Source: Methanocorpusculum sp. (GTDB lineage: Archaea; Halobacteriota; Methanomicrobia; Methanomicrobiales; Methanocorpusculaceae). Taken from it: 27,848 bases of DNA. Each line of letters begins with the position of its first letter. Positions within the stretch are counted from its first letter, which is position 1. Below are positions 1-6,761 of the stretch, in pieces. The stretch covers positions 1 to 27,848 of the forward strand of contig JAUNXW010000003.1 of NCBI GenBank assembly GCA_030539595.1. Reading direction: 5' to 3'. The position numbers were made by a program, and so were the translations under genes. The notes beneath the pieces were generated by a model, which was not told the DNA's origin, searched no databases, and saw only the letters and a program-made list of their open reading frames with translations.

Positions 1-312
1 CAGGGAAATTTTAATCGTTACGTCAGGATAGGATAGAACGTAATAATCAGTTATTCCACCAATATCTTTAGAATATGTTCCTGCTACAAGGTTGTTATCT
101 GTGAAGTAAACTTTTCCGTCAGTGGTGTTAAGGAGTTTAATCACAATGTTCGGAGCGGTAATAAGATACAGTGTGTCTCCTGCTTGAAGATTTGAGTCCT
201 GTTCTCTTACATCAGTGGACGGAAAGAGCGTTATTGCCGAAACCGCGCCTGATAATACACTTGTCAGCAAAATTAAGGCTGATAATACGATTATAATTTT
301 TTTAATGTTCAT
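1..312 (-). CDS. Secreted protein of unknown function, N-terminal part only
   Basis: Reading leftward from ATG at 312, an open frame continues to the window edge with no stop, giving about 104 residues. It starts with Met-Asn, two lysines and a hydrophobic stretch ending in a Ser-Ala type cleavage region (about residues 1-28), so it looks like a signal peptide. The rest, with LQAGDTLYLI and DYYVLSYPDVTIKI, is beta-rich and resembles the start of surface-layer-like proteins of Methanomicrobia, but I do not recognise a specific family. An AGGTGAT Shine-Dalgarno sequence lies at 319-325, six bases before this ATG. A second ATG at 320 is out of frame. The C-terminal part is outside the window, so function cannot be assigned. 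Confidence 0.72.
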   Translation of the reverse strand, partial: MNIKKIIIVLSALILLTSVLSGAVSAITLFPSTDVREQDSNLQAGDTLYLITAPNIVIKLLNTTDGKVYFTDNNLVAGTYSKDIGGITDYYVLSYPDVTIKISL

Positions 313-318
313 TTTTAC

Positions 319-325
319 ATCACCT
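319..325 (-). promoter_or_regulatory. Ribosome binding site of the secreted protein
   Basis: The minus strand reads AGGTGAT six bases before the ATG at 312. This decides between two nearby out-of-frame ATG codons. Confidence 0.6.
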
Positions 326-417
326 GTTAATTATTTTATAATTGTATATTGTGAATTTTAATCTTACATAATACTATCTTTAAAAATAATTTGTGAATAT
401 AAATCTTGCTCAACATG

Positions 418-425
418 ATATTTAA
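418..425 (+). promoter_or_regulatory. TATA box for a leaderless transcript
   Basis: ATATTTAA lies 29 to 22 bases before the ATG at 447. This is the archaeal TATA position expected if transcription starts at the start codon itself. No Shine-Dalgarno sequence is present. Confidence 0.55.
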
Positions 426-446
426 ATAAACTCACTGTAATATAAA

Positions 447-788
447 ATGTCACGAACGAAACTTAATCCAACCACATCAGTAAATTTCAGAATGCCAAAC
501 TCCATCCTAAAAGGAATTGATGAAATGGCTGTAAAAAATCTTCATGACAGGTCAGCAGAAATAAACGGAGCGTGCAGATTCTGGATAGAGATAGGAGGAA
601 AAGCAGCGGCTGACGAAACAACACTTCAAAAAATATCGGCTCTTGAAAATAAAATAGACACACTCGAAAAAGAGATTCGCATAATGATGAGCGAAACACA
701 AAAAGACAGAGAGACATTACTCAAAATAATAGACAACAACGAACACACAATAAAAAGGCTGTTAAGCACACTGCCGTCGAGTGAATAA
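447..788 (+). CDS. Small ribbon-helix-helix-like protein with coiled-coil tail
   Basis: This 113-residue protein has two visible parts. Residues 9-50 (TSVNFRMPNSILKGIDEMA and on) have the strand-helix-helix pattern of ribbon-helix-helix DNA-binding proteins, the CopG/MetJ/Arc type. Residues 58-108 form a long charged helix with heptad-like spacing of Leu and Ile (ISALENKIDTLEKEIRIM), probably a coiled coil for dimer or oligomer formation. It is likely a small transcription factor or an antitoxin-like protein. No toxin gene is next to it. The gene has its own TATA box 22 bases upstream and a T-rich terminator just after the stop. The family call is by pattern only, as no exact family is recognised. 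Confidence 0.7.
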   Translation: MSRTKLNPTTSVNFRMPNSILKGIDEMAVKNLHDRSAEINGACRFWIEIGGKAAADETTLQKISALENKIDTLEKEIRIMMSETQKDRETLLKIIDNNEHTIKRLLSTLPSSE

Positions 789-801
789 AGAGGCACTGTC
801 C

Positions 802-808
802 TTTTTTT
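802..808 (+). terminator. T-tract terminator after the RHH gene
   Basis: A run of seven T lies 13 bases after the stop codon at 788. Archaeal termination uses such U-tracts without needing a hairpin. Confidence 0.45.
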
Positions 809-969
809 AATTTCTGCTGACTAAGCTTTATTGTCGGTCTTAAAACGTAAATCGCGGTGTAACAATGTAAGCTCAAATGTCAACCGATTATAATTGAACT
901 TTTTCTCTCTCAAAATACATTATTTTATTTTGTGTATTATATCATTAAGATAAATCTTAACATCCGCAC

Positions 970-1302
970 TCATACAGAAACCTCACCTGCCGTAACCGTA
1001 ATCATATCAGGCTCGACATATTTTTTAAGCATAGGTCTCATCCATTTAAAAGATACAAAATCAACCTCTCTGCCGAAAAGAGATTCAAGAAAATCAATCA
1101 GTTCAACAGTTTTAAACATACCATGCTCTCTGCCTTCGGCATAAGTATAGAAAACATCCACATCAGAATCAGGATTATCCTCACCTCTTGCCACAGAACC
1201 GAAAATTCCAATTGTTTCAATACCGAAACGTTCCCGTATCTCAGGCAGGTTTGCCTCAAGCTTCTTTAAGACATCATCTTTGATACTGACGTAATCGGAC
1301 AT
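970..1302 (-). CDS. MNT-type nucleotidyltransferase (MntA/MJ0435 family), without HEPN partner
   Basis: This 110-residue protein is a minimal nucleotidyltransferase. The diagnostic motif GSVARGEDNPDSDVDV (residues 35-50) gives the GSX10DXD signature, with Asp47 and Asp49 as metal ligands. Proteins of this size are usually the MNT half of HEPN/MNT (type VII) toxin-antitoxin pairs. In studied examples the MNT protein AMPylates the HEPN RNase toxin and inactivates it. Here no HEPN gene is seen on either side: upstream is repeat DNA and downstream is the convergent RHH gene. It is therefore an orphan antitoxin remnant, or it acts on a toxin elsewhere. The fold and motif are certain; the substrate is inferred. 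Confidence 0.85.
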   Translation of the reverse strand: MSDYVSIKDDVLKKLEANLPEIRERFGIETIGIFGSVARGEDNPDSDVDVFYTYAEGREHGMFKTVELIDFLESLFGREVDFVSFKWMRPMLKKYVEPDMITVTAGEVSV

Positions 1303-1370
1303 TTATATTATAACAATAATTTAGAACTATGAACTTATGTATTTTGCCGGGATTTTACACGCACCGCGTG

Positions 1371-1531
1371 GAGTTTGTCAAATAGCGGAAACCTTTAGGT
1401 TTCTCAGTTGAGGAGAGATGCTTTAGCATCCTTACCTGAGCAAGTCCAAGACTTGCGAGTGGCTTTCGTGGTGTAAAGAAATGTGTACAAACTGCAGCAG
1501 AAAACTTAGTCTAAAAAATAGCGAAGTACTG
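1371..1531 (+). repeat. Composite intergenic repeat: triple-hairpin module plus core repeat
   Basis: This fills most of the 310-base gap between the MNT gene and the membrane-protein gene. Part one (about 1387-1456) holds consecutive small hairpins: GAAACC-TTTA-GGTTTC, then GATGC-TTTA-GCATC, then GCAAGTC-CAA-GACTTGC. CTCAG and CTGAG may also close an outer stem. The same module recurs at 2475-2560. Part two (1459-1531) is the core repeat with CTGCAGCAGAAAACTTAGTC and a TAGCGAAGTACTG end. It recurs at 2911-2970, 3741-3800 (reversed), 4021-4099 and 26242-26306. No coding potential is seen. Confidence 0.8.
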
Positions 1532-1612
1532 TTATCGGACAAAATTTTAAAATATCCATATCAGCACCAATACACACTCTACACCAATCAATAAAAAAAG
1601 AAAATTTCCTAT

Positions 1613-2395
1613 TTACTCAGTCGCCGACTCGTACAGATTGCCGAAGAACCTTGCAGTCATAATTGCCGCAAACGGAGAAACAACAACCCCAAGAATAATA
1701 CCAACAATTGGAATCATATAGATAATACAAACAACAATTCCAACAATAAGCCCGACTAAAATCATATAACCAAGATAGCGCAGCCATCCTATGTATGAAA
1801 TAACAGAACATATGTCCTTAATCTCAAACGCAGAACCGAGCTTTCCCGTCTTCGCGTATCTGATAACACCGAACATTGCAATAAGAACTGTTACAATATA
1901 GAGAAGAACAGGAATTATAAGTCCGACAACAATCAGATACACAGGATTTCCCATAGGACCTAAACTCACGAGAATGCTCACAATAATATACGGAATCATA
2001 TAAATGAGCATAATAAGCGTCGCAAAGAACCCTTCCGCAAACATTTTTCCGGGTGATGAAAGGCTCAGCTCTCCACCGCGGTAAACTCTGACATTAATAC
2101 CGTTTACAAAGAAACCGAGAATTATAGAAATAATTGTGCCGACGATTATCAGCGCCAAAGAAACACCAAGCATTGCCATAGCAAGCCCCGCAGAACCCGC
2201 ACTATCTGGTGTCATAACGCCGGCTATCGACAAATAGCCGAGCAAAACAAAACAAACTCCGAAAGCAACGGCTGTTGCACATCCTATAACCAATGAATAC
2301 AATACGATTAAGATAAACCAGCTGCTGAACTTTTTGAAGACGCTGTTTGCGTATGCAAATGATTTATCGAGATTGTCACCGAAAGAAATTACCAT
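1613..2395 (-). CDS. Multi-pass membrane protein, DUF4013-like
   Basis: The frame stays open to 2470, but I place the start at ATG 2395 because a CAGGAG Shine-Dalgarno sequence lies six bases before it and the extra 25 residues are repeat-adjacent. The resulting protein has 260 residues. After a short amphipathic start (ISFGDNLDKSFAYANSVFKK) come about six hydrophobic segments: two near the N terminus, two in the middle (LIMLIYMIPYIIVSILVSLG and the following LIVVGLIIPVLLYIVTVLIA) and two at the C terminus. The layout and glycine-rich helices resemble archaeal DUF4013 membrane proteins, whose function is unknown. It is monocistronic, bounded on both sides by repeat DNA. Family membership is a moderate-confidence guess; membrane location is clear. 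Confidence 0.75.
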   Translation of the reverse strand: MVISFGDNLDKSFAYANSVFKKFSSWFILIVLYSLVIGCATAVAFGVCFVLLGYLSIAGVMTPDSAGSAGLAMAMLGVSLALIIVGTIISIILGFFVNGINVRVYRGGELSLSSPGKMFAEGFFATLIMLIYMIPYIIVSILVSLGPMGNPVYLIVVGLIIPVLLYIVTVLIAMFGVIRYAKTGKLGSAFEIKDICSVISYIGWLRYLGYMILVGLIVGIVVCIIYMIPIVGIILGVVVSPFAAIMTARFFGNLYESATE

Positions 2396-2400
2396 AAACT

Positions 2401-2407
2401 GCTCCTG
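2401..2407 (-). promoter_or_regulatory. Ribosome binding site fixing the start of the membrane protein
   Basis: The minus strand reads CAGGAGC just upstream of ATG 2395. It supports this start over the longer frame from 2470, which would run into repeat sequence. Confidence 0.6.
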
Positions 2408-2474
2408 ATTGTGATAAGAGAGTATCTTGTATTGATATGAGAAATAGTTTCTGTGAATGTTAATGAGCAATGCG

Positions 2475-2560
2475 GAGTTTGCCCAATGCGGAAACCTTTA
2501 GGTTTCTCAGTCGAGGCGAGATGCTTTAGCATCTTTAGCTGAGCAAGTCTCAGACTTGCG
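2475..2560 (+). repeat. Second copy of the triple-hairpin module
   Basis: This is very similar to 1371-1456: the same GAAACC-TTTA-GGTTTC, GATGC-TTTA-GCATC and GCAAGTC-TCA-GACTTGC hairpins in the same order. Differences fall mostly in spacers or as paired changes, for example CCAAG versus CTCAG near the third loop. It lies immediately upstream of the membrane-protein gene. Confidence 0.75.
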
Positions 2561-2599
2561 AATGCGGACGACCTTAGCAGAGAAAACTTAAGTTTTTGA

Positions 2600-3010
2600 A
2601 TCGTTATGTGAATTCGTTGGACAAGATTTAGTCTAAGTTGTTCTGTTGCGCTTTGAACTAACATCGTTACACCACGAAAGCCACACGAAAAAACGCGAAA
2701 AGCACGAAAATAAAAATATTGAGTAGGTCTTATTCTATATCGCAAAACGCGAAAATCAACGAAAAACACAAAAGGTTTGCCGTTTGATCTTCTTTTGGCA
2801 CTTATTGTAAACTTAGCAACCCTTTTGTGTTTTTTGTTAAATTTCGTGTTTTGCTATGTAAGCTAAAACTAACTTAACGTTTCTGTTTTCGTGCTTTTCG
2901 CGTTTTTTCGTGTGGCTTTCGTGGTGTAAAGAAATGTGTACACACTGCAGCAGAAAACTTAGTCTAAATCTTGTCCAACGAATTTGCATAACGATGGAAC
3001 AAGCTCACAA
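2600..3010. repeat. Long palindromic repeat L1 in the 2396-3050 gap
   Basis: Outer arms 2668-2710 and 2886-2928 are perfect reverse complements over 43 bases (beginning TACACCACGAAAGCCACACG). Inner arms around 2730-2770 and 2815-2860 (GCAAAACGCGAAAATCAACG against its imperfect complement) continue the pairing. Before the left arm is the block GTTGGACAAGATTTAGTCTA (about 2618-2637). After the right arm is the core repeat with CTGCAGCAGAAAACTTAGTC (2947-2966) and a CTTGTCCAACG/GGAACAAG imperfect inverted pair. No open frame of note. The whole gap between the membrane-protein gene and rubrerythrin is repeat DNA. Confidence 0.85.
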
Positions 3011-3050
3011 AGCGCAACTCCCAAATTAAAAAAAAAAGTTAGTAATGAAT

Positions 3051-3551
3051 TTACTCAATAACTTTGAATGATGCGCCCGGGATACCGCAAATTGGGCAGC
3101 GCTCGGATGTGTGGTTGATTTCTACGTTTCCGCAAACGGGGCAGAGATAAATTGTTTTGACGTCAAAGTCTTTGCCTGCTTTAACCGCATCAAGTGCAAG
3201 CTTGTAAAGCTCTGCGTGAACCGCTTCCGCTTTCTTTGCGTGCTCGAAGGTGATTAACGCGTCCTGTCTTCCTTCTTTTTCCGCAACTTCGATAAATTCG
3301 GGATACATTACGTTTGTCTCGTGAAGTTCTCCCTCACGTCCTGCTTCAAGGTTTGCAACAGTACTTCCAATGTATCCGCCTACTCTTAAAAGTCTTCTTG
3401 CGTGAATTTCTTCCGCTGCAGATGTTGCACGGAAAAGTTTTGCGACCTGTTCATAACCCTCATCGGCTGCTGCTTCAGAGAATGACTTATACTTACGGTT
3501 AGCCTGCGATTCGCCCGCAAAAGCTCCTGCAATACAATCCTGTGTATTCAT
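3051..3551 (-). CDS. rbr: Rubrerythrin
   Basis: This is a 166-residue rubrerythrin, a cytoplasmic non-haem iron protein that reduces hydrogen peroxide in anaerobes. The N-terminal four-helix ferritin-like domain carries the diiron ligands: Glu14 (in GESQAN), the ExxH pair Glu47/His50, Glu78 in the middle, and a second ExxH pair Glu109/His112. The C-terminal rubredoxin-like domain has CPVCG (Cys137/Cys140) and CPICG (Cys152/Cys155) for one Fe(SCys)4 centre. Length is usual for the short archaeal and clostridial rubrerythrins. No clear Shine-Dalgarno sequence is visible. The gene stands alone between two large palindromic repeats (L1 and L2), which is unusual. Electrons probably come from a rubredoxin or an NAD(P)H- or F420H2-linked donor encoded elsewhere. 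Confidence 0.96.
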   Translation of the reverse strand: MNTQDCIAGAFAGESQANRKYKSFSEAAADEGYEQVAKLFRATSAAEEIHARRLLRVGGYIGSTVANLEAGREGELHETNVMYPEFIEVAEKEGRQDALITFEHAKKAEAVHAELYKLALDAVKAGKDFDVKTIYLCPVCGNVEINHTSERCPICGIPGASFKVIE

Positions 3552-3608
3552 ACTTATAAATAAGATTGAATTATGAATAAAGGTTTGTAATGAGGAAATA
3601 TTTTCAAA

Positions 3609-3779
3609 AGTCTGTCCAACGGATTCTCATAACAGTTGGACAAACTCTAATTTATATTGGAATATGAGTTACGCGGTGTTTCCTGAAATAGCAAAACACG
3701 ATATCTTTCGCATGTTCCTTGCTCACTGTGCTTCCAAATTTTTAGACTAAGTTTTCTGCTGCAGTGCATACACATTTCG
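3609..3779 (-). repeat. Partial copy of the 26130-26371 element joined to palindrome L2
   Basis: Read on the minus strand, 3655-3779 matches 26250-26371 closely. Shared blocks in the same order include CTGCAGCAGAAAACTTAGTC, GCGAAAGATATCGTGTTTT and the CGCGTAA end. At 3609-3640 TGTCCAAC and GTTGGACA form an 8-base inverted repeat; a near copy recurs at 7694-7715. Confidence 0.75.
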
Positions 3780-4083
3780 TTACACCACGAAAGCCACACG
3801 AAAAAACGCGAAAAGCACGAAAAGAGAAATGTTAGGTTGACTTTAGTTTAGATAGCAAAACCCGAAATTTAACGAAATACACAAAATGGTTGCTAAATTT
3901 ACAATAATTATCACAAGAATAATTAACAGCAAGCCTTTTGTGTATTTCGTTAAATTTCGGGTTTTGCTACGTAAACTAAACATCAGTTTGATGTTTTTCT
4001 TTTCGTGTTTTTCGTATTTTTTCGTGTGGTTTTCGTGGTGTAACGAAATGTGTACACTGTAGCAGAAAACTTAGTCTAAAAAA
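3740..4083. repeat. Giant near-perfect palindrome L2 (about 340 bp)
   Basis: Outer arms 3740-3824 and 4000-4083 pair over about 84 bases with few mismatches; both carry the core repeat plus the TACACCACGAAAGCCACACG block. Inner arms near 3847-3896 and 3931-3980 (with AGCAAAACCCGAAATTTAACG) pair over about 50 bases with about five mismatches. Almost the entire unit can fold on itself, with a small AT-rich centre at about 3897-3930. Together with 3609-3779 it fills the gap between rubrerythrin and radC. Bases 4084-4250 hold only a repeat end (ATCCTATTAGAATA) and nothing else I can support. Confidence 0.85.
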
Positions 4084-4251
4084 TTAGTGAAGTACTGATA
4101 AAGCGCAACCGCTTAAATCCTATTAGAATAAATTGAATAAAATTTATGCCCGATGTTTCATAAAATAATTCTAAACAATCTAAACACCCGGCTAACCAAT
4201 TTGATTGATTTAACAGCCGCAAAAAAGCATGCTTTTTGCAGTCCAAAATAA

Positions 4252-4259
4252 TAATATAA
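4252..4259 (+). promoter_or_regulatory. TATA box of radC
   Basis: TAATATAA lies 29 to 22 bases before ATG 4281, consistent with a leaderless transcript. Confidence 0.5.
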
Positions 4260-4280
4260 TCGCCGACACACAATTATCAC

Positions 4281-4943
4281 ATGAGTTTAAAGGATACAGC
4301 GGATATTGATAAACCCAGAGAAAAAATAATTTCGCGTGGAGCATCAAGTCTGAGCCTTGCAGAACTTGTTGCGGCAATAATCGGACGGGGCACTTTTAAC
4401 TGTGATGCGATTCAGATTGGAAAAGTTGTAGGAGAAGTTCTCAGCGAAAAAACTTATGAAACTTCTGTTGATGATTTGATTTCGATAAACGGAGTGGGTG
4501 AAGCCAAAGCCTGCCAGATTGTCGCCTCACTTGAACTTGCCCGAAGATTTACTCCGCCGAACATGCGGACGGCAAGAATCACAGAAGCCTCAGAGGTGAT
4601 TCCCTTTGTTTATCAGTATAAATTTGAGAGACAGGAACACCTGATGTGTCTGAGCCTTTCGGGCGCGAATGAGGTCTTGAACGTGCGAAATATAACGAAA
4701 GGGACAGTCAACGGCACACAAATTCACCCGCGTGAAATTTTTTCCGGAGCAATAGAAGACAGGGCGGCTTCAATTATTCTGGTTCACAATCATCCTTCCG
4801 GAAATCTTCTTCCAAGCAAACAGGACGTTAAGATAACTCAGGATATAAGAGATGCTGGCAAACTTCTTGGAATTGAACTGCTCGACCATATAATTATAGG
4901 TCCAAACGAGGGATATGAATCGATTAAATTCAAGGATAAGTAG
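4281..4943 (+). CDS. radC: RadC/UPF0758 family JAB-domain protein
   Basis: This 220-residue protein is full length for the RadC family. The N-terminal part (residues 10-90) has the family opening KPREKIISRGASSLSLAELV and a helix-hairpin-helix region (SINGVGEAKACQI) likely to touch DNA. The C-terminal MPN/JAB domain carries the metal motif HNHPSG with His169, His171, Ser179 and Asp182 (H-x-H-x7-S-x2-D), and Glu152 is the likely catalytic acid. These residues predict a zinc metalloprotease-like or isopeptidase-like site, but the biological role of RadC is not settled. The early link to DNA repair in E. coli was withdrawn. It is often found in mobile or accessory regions, which fits the repeat-rich left flank. 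Family call certain, function unknown. Confidence 0.95.
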   Translation: MSLKDTADIDKPREKIISRGASSLSLAELVAAIIGRGTFNCDAIQIGKVVGEVLSEKTYETSVDDLISINGVGEAKACQIVASLELARRFTPPNMRTARITEASEVIPFVYQYKFERQEHLMCLSLSGANEVLNVRNITKGTVNGTQIHPREIFSGAIEDRAASIILVHNHPSGNLLPSKQDVKITQDIRDAGKLLGIELLDHIIIGPNEGYESIKFKDK

Positions 4944-4965
4944 TGAATTTTGGGATAGAATTCTG

Positions 4966-5040
4966 TCGGTCTTTAAAATAATTTAATGAGACACTGCCGC
5001 AAGTCTTCAACTTGCTCAAGCCTTAGTCGCTTTTCCTTCT
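4966..5040 (+). repeat. Family B intergenic repeat, copy 1
   Basis: About 70 bases match copy 2 at 10660-10731. The shared core is GAGACACTG followed by CGCAAGTCTTCAACTTGCTC, which contains a GCAAGT-CTTCA-ACTTGC hairpin, then AAGCCTTAGTCGCTT. Just downstream (5041-5065) are CGAAAAACACGAAA-type bases like those in the long palindromes. Confidence 0.75.
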
Positions 5041-5134
5041 CGCGAAAAACACGAAATCCAACGTAAAGCCCTTACAATATCCTCCCAAATATTATCCGCT
5101 ACCTTCATTAAGAATCCATACCCATCTATAAACA

Positions 5135-5695
5135 ATGATAATCAAGGGCATTACTGTAAGACTTCCCCCAATACTTCTTGCACTCGTCGTATTATTTGCC
5201 GCTGTGTGTGCAATGTCGTACGGAGCGGAAAATAATATTATGTACATAGCAATTGGAGTTCCGCTTTGCACAATCCTCATAATATTTCCACTATTTGCCG
5301 CATACACCAACGAAAAAAACGCGCTTAAACAAGAACCTCTTCTCCGCGCAAATGCAAAATACGAAAAAGCCCGTCAGGTAACACCAAAAATGAGAGGGGC
5401 TGCGGTCATCGTTGAAGGAAAAATCGTAAAAGTCGGCGGGCTAATGATGGGTAAACCCACATACATAATAGACGACGGAAGCGGTCAAATTGCCGTAAAA
5501 CGCTTCGCTCATCCCGAACCGCTTGTAGGTGTAGGCGCAAACGTAGAAGTTCTTGGAACAGTTTTTGCAAAAATGACAAATGCATCGTCTGCATACATCA
5601 ACGCAGTCACAATAAAACCAATCTCAAAAGCACGTGCCGAAGAAAAAGAAGAGGCTGACGAGACGGAAAAGATTCACATTAAAAAATACAACTGA
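5135..5695 (+). CDS. Membrane-anchored OB-fold protein
   Basis: A 186-residue protein with two transmembrane segments (about residues 10-30 and 35-58) followed by a soluble domain. Residues 85-165 look like a nucleic-acid-binding OB fold: GAAVIVEGKIVKVGGLMMGK, then TYIIDDGSGQIAVKRF, then VGVGANVEVLGTVFAK. The short charged linker after the second segment suggests the OB domain faces the cytoplasm. The tail is rich in Lys and Glu. The gene ends six bases before the Nif3 start, so the two are co-transcribed. A TATA-like CTATAAA sits only about 10 bases before the ATG, so the true transcription start is unclear. The ligand (DNA, RNA or protein) is unknown. NfeD-type OB proteins are another possibility. 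Confidence 0.75.
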   Translation: MIIKGITVRLPPILLALVVLFAAVCAMSYGAENNIMYIAIGVPLCTILIIFPLFAAYTNEKNALKQEPLLRANAKYEKARQVTPKMRGAAVIVEGKIVKVGGLMMGKPTYIIDDGSGQIAVKRFAHPEPLVGVGANVEVLGTVFAKMTNASSAYINAVTIKPISKARAEEKEEADETEKIHIKKYN

Positions 5696-5700
5696 TAAAT

Positions 5701-6423
5701 ATGGACAGGGAAATATTCATCTCAAGACTTGAAGAAATAGCACCGCCTGAACTCGCGGAAGAATTTGACTTCGGCAGAATCGGTTTAATCAACGAAGGAA
5801 CGGACAATATAAACAGAATAGCGTGCGCCCTTGATGCAACTCCTCTGGTTTGCGAGACTGCGGCAAAAGGAGGATTCGACGCTTTGGTTGTTCATCATCC
5901 TGCATTTTGGGAAGCAATGCACGGAATCAGGGGCAGAAATTCAGAAGTGCTTCGTCCGTTAATAAAAAATAACATCAACCTCTACGCAATGCACACAAAT
6001 TTTGACCACGCTGTCGGTGGAATCAACGACGCTCTTGCAAGTGAAGTCGGACTTGTCAACTGCGTGAGACTTGACAAAACCCATAATTCTCTTGGAGTTA
6101 TCGGAGATATGACAAAAAGTTTCTCTGAGATTGCTGATATTCTCGGCTGCGGTCTTCGCGTGTGGGGGGATGTCTCCGAGGTAAAAAAACTCGCAGTCTG
6201 CGGCGGCTCGGGATTTGATTATGAACTTATTGAAGAAGCCGTAAGTCTGGGCGCTCAAGCCTACATGGCTTCCGAACTGAAATATAATCTTGCCCGCGAA
6301 TCTCCTATTCCGTGTATTGAAGCAACTCACTACGCTTTGGAAGCTCCGGGTATGCGTGCGCTTTCAAAAAGAGAAGGCTGGACATTTATCGAAGATATTC
6401 CTCTTACAACAATTATTCAATGA
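5701..6423 (+). CDS. Nif3-like dinuclear metal centre protein
   Basis: This 240-residue protein belongs to the Nif3/YbgI/DUF34 family, present in all domains of life and annotated variously as GTP cyclohydrolase I type 2. Metal ligands are visible: His65-His66 in VVHHPAFW, His98 and Asp102 in MHTNFD, and a C-terminal His/Glu pair in ATHYALEAPGM. The length matches the compact archaeal version without the inserted PII-like domain. Its cellular role is unresolved; metal-dependent hydrolase or metal-chaperone functions have been suggested. It is translated six bases after the OB-fold membrane protein and overlaps the SWIM protein start by four bases (ATGA), so the three form one operon. Confidence 0.93.
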   Translation: MDREIFISRLEEIAPPELAEEFDFGRIGLINEGTDNINRIACALDATPLVCETAAKGGFDALVVHHPAFWEAMHGIRGRNSEVLRPLIKNNINLYAMHTNFDHAVGGINDALASEVGLVNCVRLDKTHNSLGVIGDMTKSFSEIADILGCGLRVWGDVSEVKKLAVCGGSGFDYELIEEAVSLGAQAYMASELKYNLARESPIPCIEATHYALEAPGMRALSKREGWTFIEDIPLTTIIQ

Positions 6424-6761
6424 TTAATCCGTTCCAGATTCTGAAAACCGAAGGCTGTCTTAACGAAAAAGTCAGCGAAGCGTTCATCAGCACTTACGGG
6501 AGAAGAGCAAGCGAGGCTATTGAAGCGGTTAAAGAGAATCGGGTTAAGAAATACAACGATTATTTTGTCGTTGTCGGCAACAGCAACGAATACTGCGTTG
6601 ACGGGGATTTCTGCAGCTGCGAAGCGGGCTTTTATAAAAAAGAGTGCTGGCATACTTTAGCCGTGAGAATTGCTCAGGCTCTCGGACTTTACGAGGAATA
6701 CAATCTGTGGTATTATATGCACGGAGTTGATGAGCCGTCTGAGGATTACAAAAAAGATTAG
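6420..6761 (+). CDS. Small SWIM zinc-finger protein
   Basis: This 113-residue protein has a SWIM-type zinc motif: Cys65-x-Cys67-x8-Cys76-x-His78 in DFCSCEAGFYKKECWHTLA. The N-terminal 50 residues are basic and helical. The helix after the last ligand (LAVRIAQALGLY) is typical of SWIM domains, which bind zinc and mediate DNA or protein contacts. Stand-alone archaeal SWIM proteins and eukaryotic SWIM proteins have been linked to Rad51/RadA recombination, but nothing in this window proves that link. Start overlaps the nif3-like stop by four bases, showing translational coupling. The stop overlaps the end of the convergent patatin gene by three to four bases, leaving no room for a terminator between them. 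Confidence 0.85.
   Translation: MINPFQILKTEGCLNEKVSEAFISTYGRRASEAIEAVKENRVKKYNDYFVVVGNSNEYCVDGDFCSCEAGFYKKECWHTLAVRIAQALGLYEEYNLWYYMHGVDEPSEDYKKD

Noticed and set aside
932..1144. 70-codon plus-strand frame
   Set aside because: It is the antisense shadow of the MNT nucleotidyltransferase, whose active-site motif is clear.
2389..2769. 126-codon minus-strand frame through palindrome L1
   Set aside because: It consists of repeat DNA and overlaps the start of the membrane-protein gene; no domain is visible.
2668..4047. Repeats considered as a CRISPR array
   Set aside because: Repeats are palindromic, of uneven length and spacing, with no regular unique spacers and no cas genes nearby.
4076..4273. 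65-codon open frame on the minus strand before radC
   Set aside because: It begins at the radC promoter and ends in repeat sequence, with no ribosome site and no recognisable motif.
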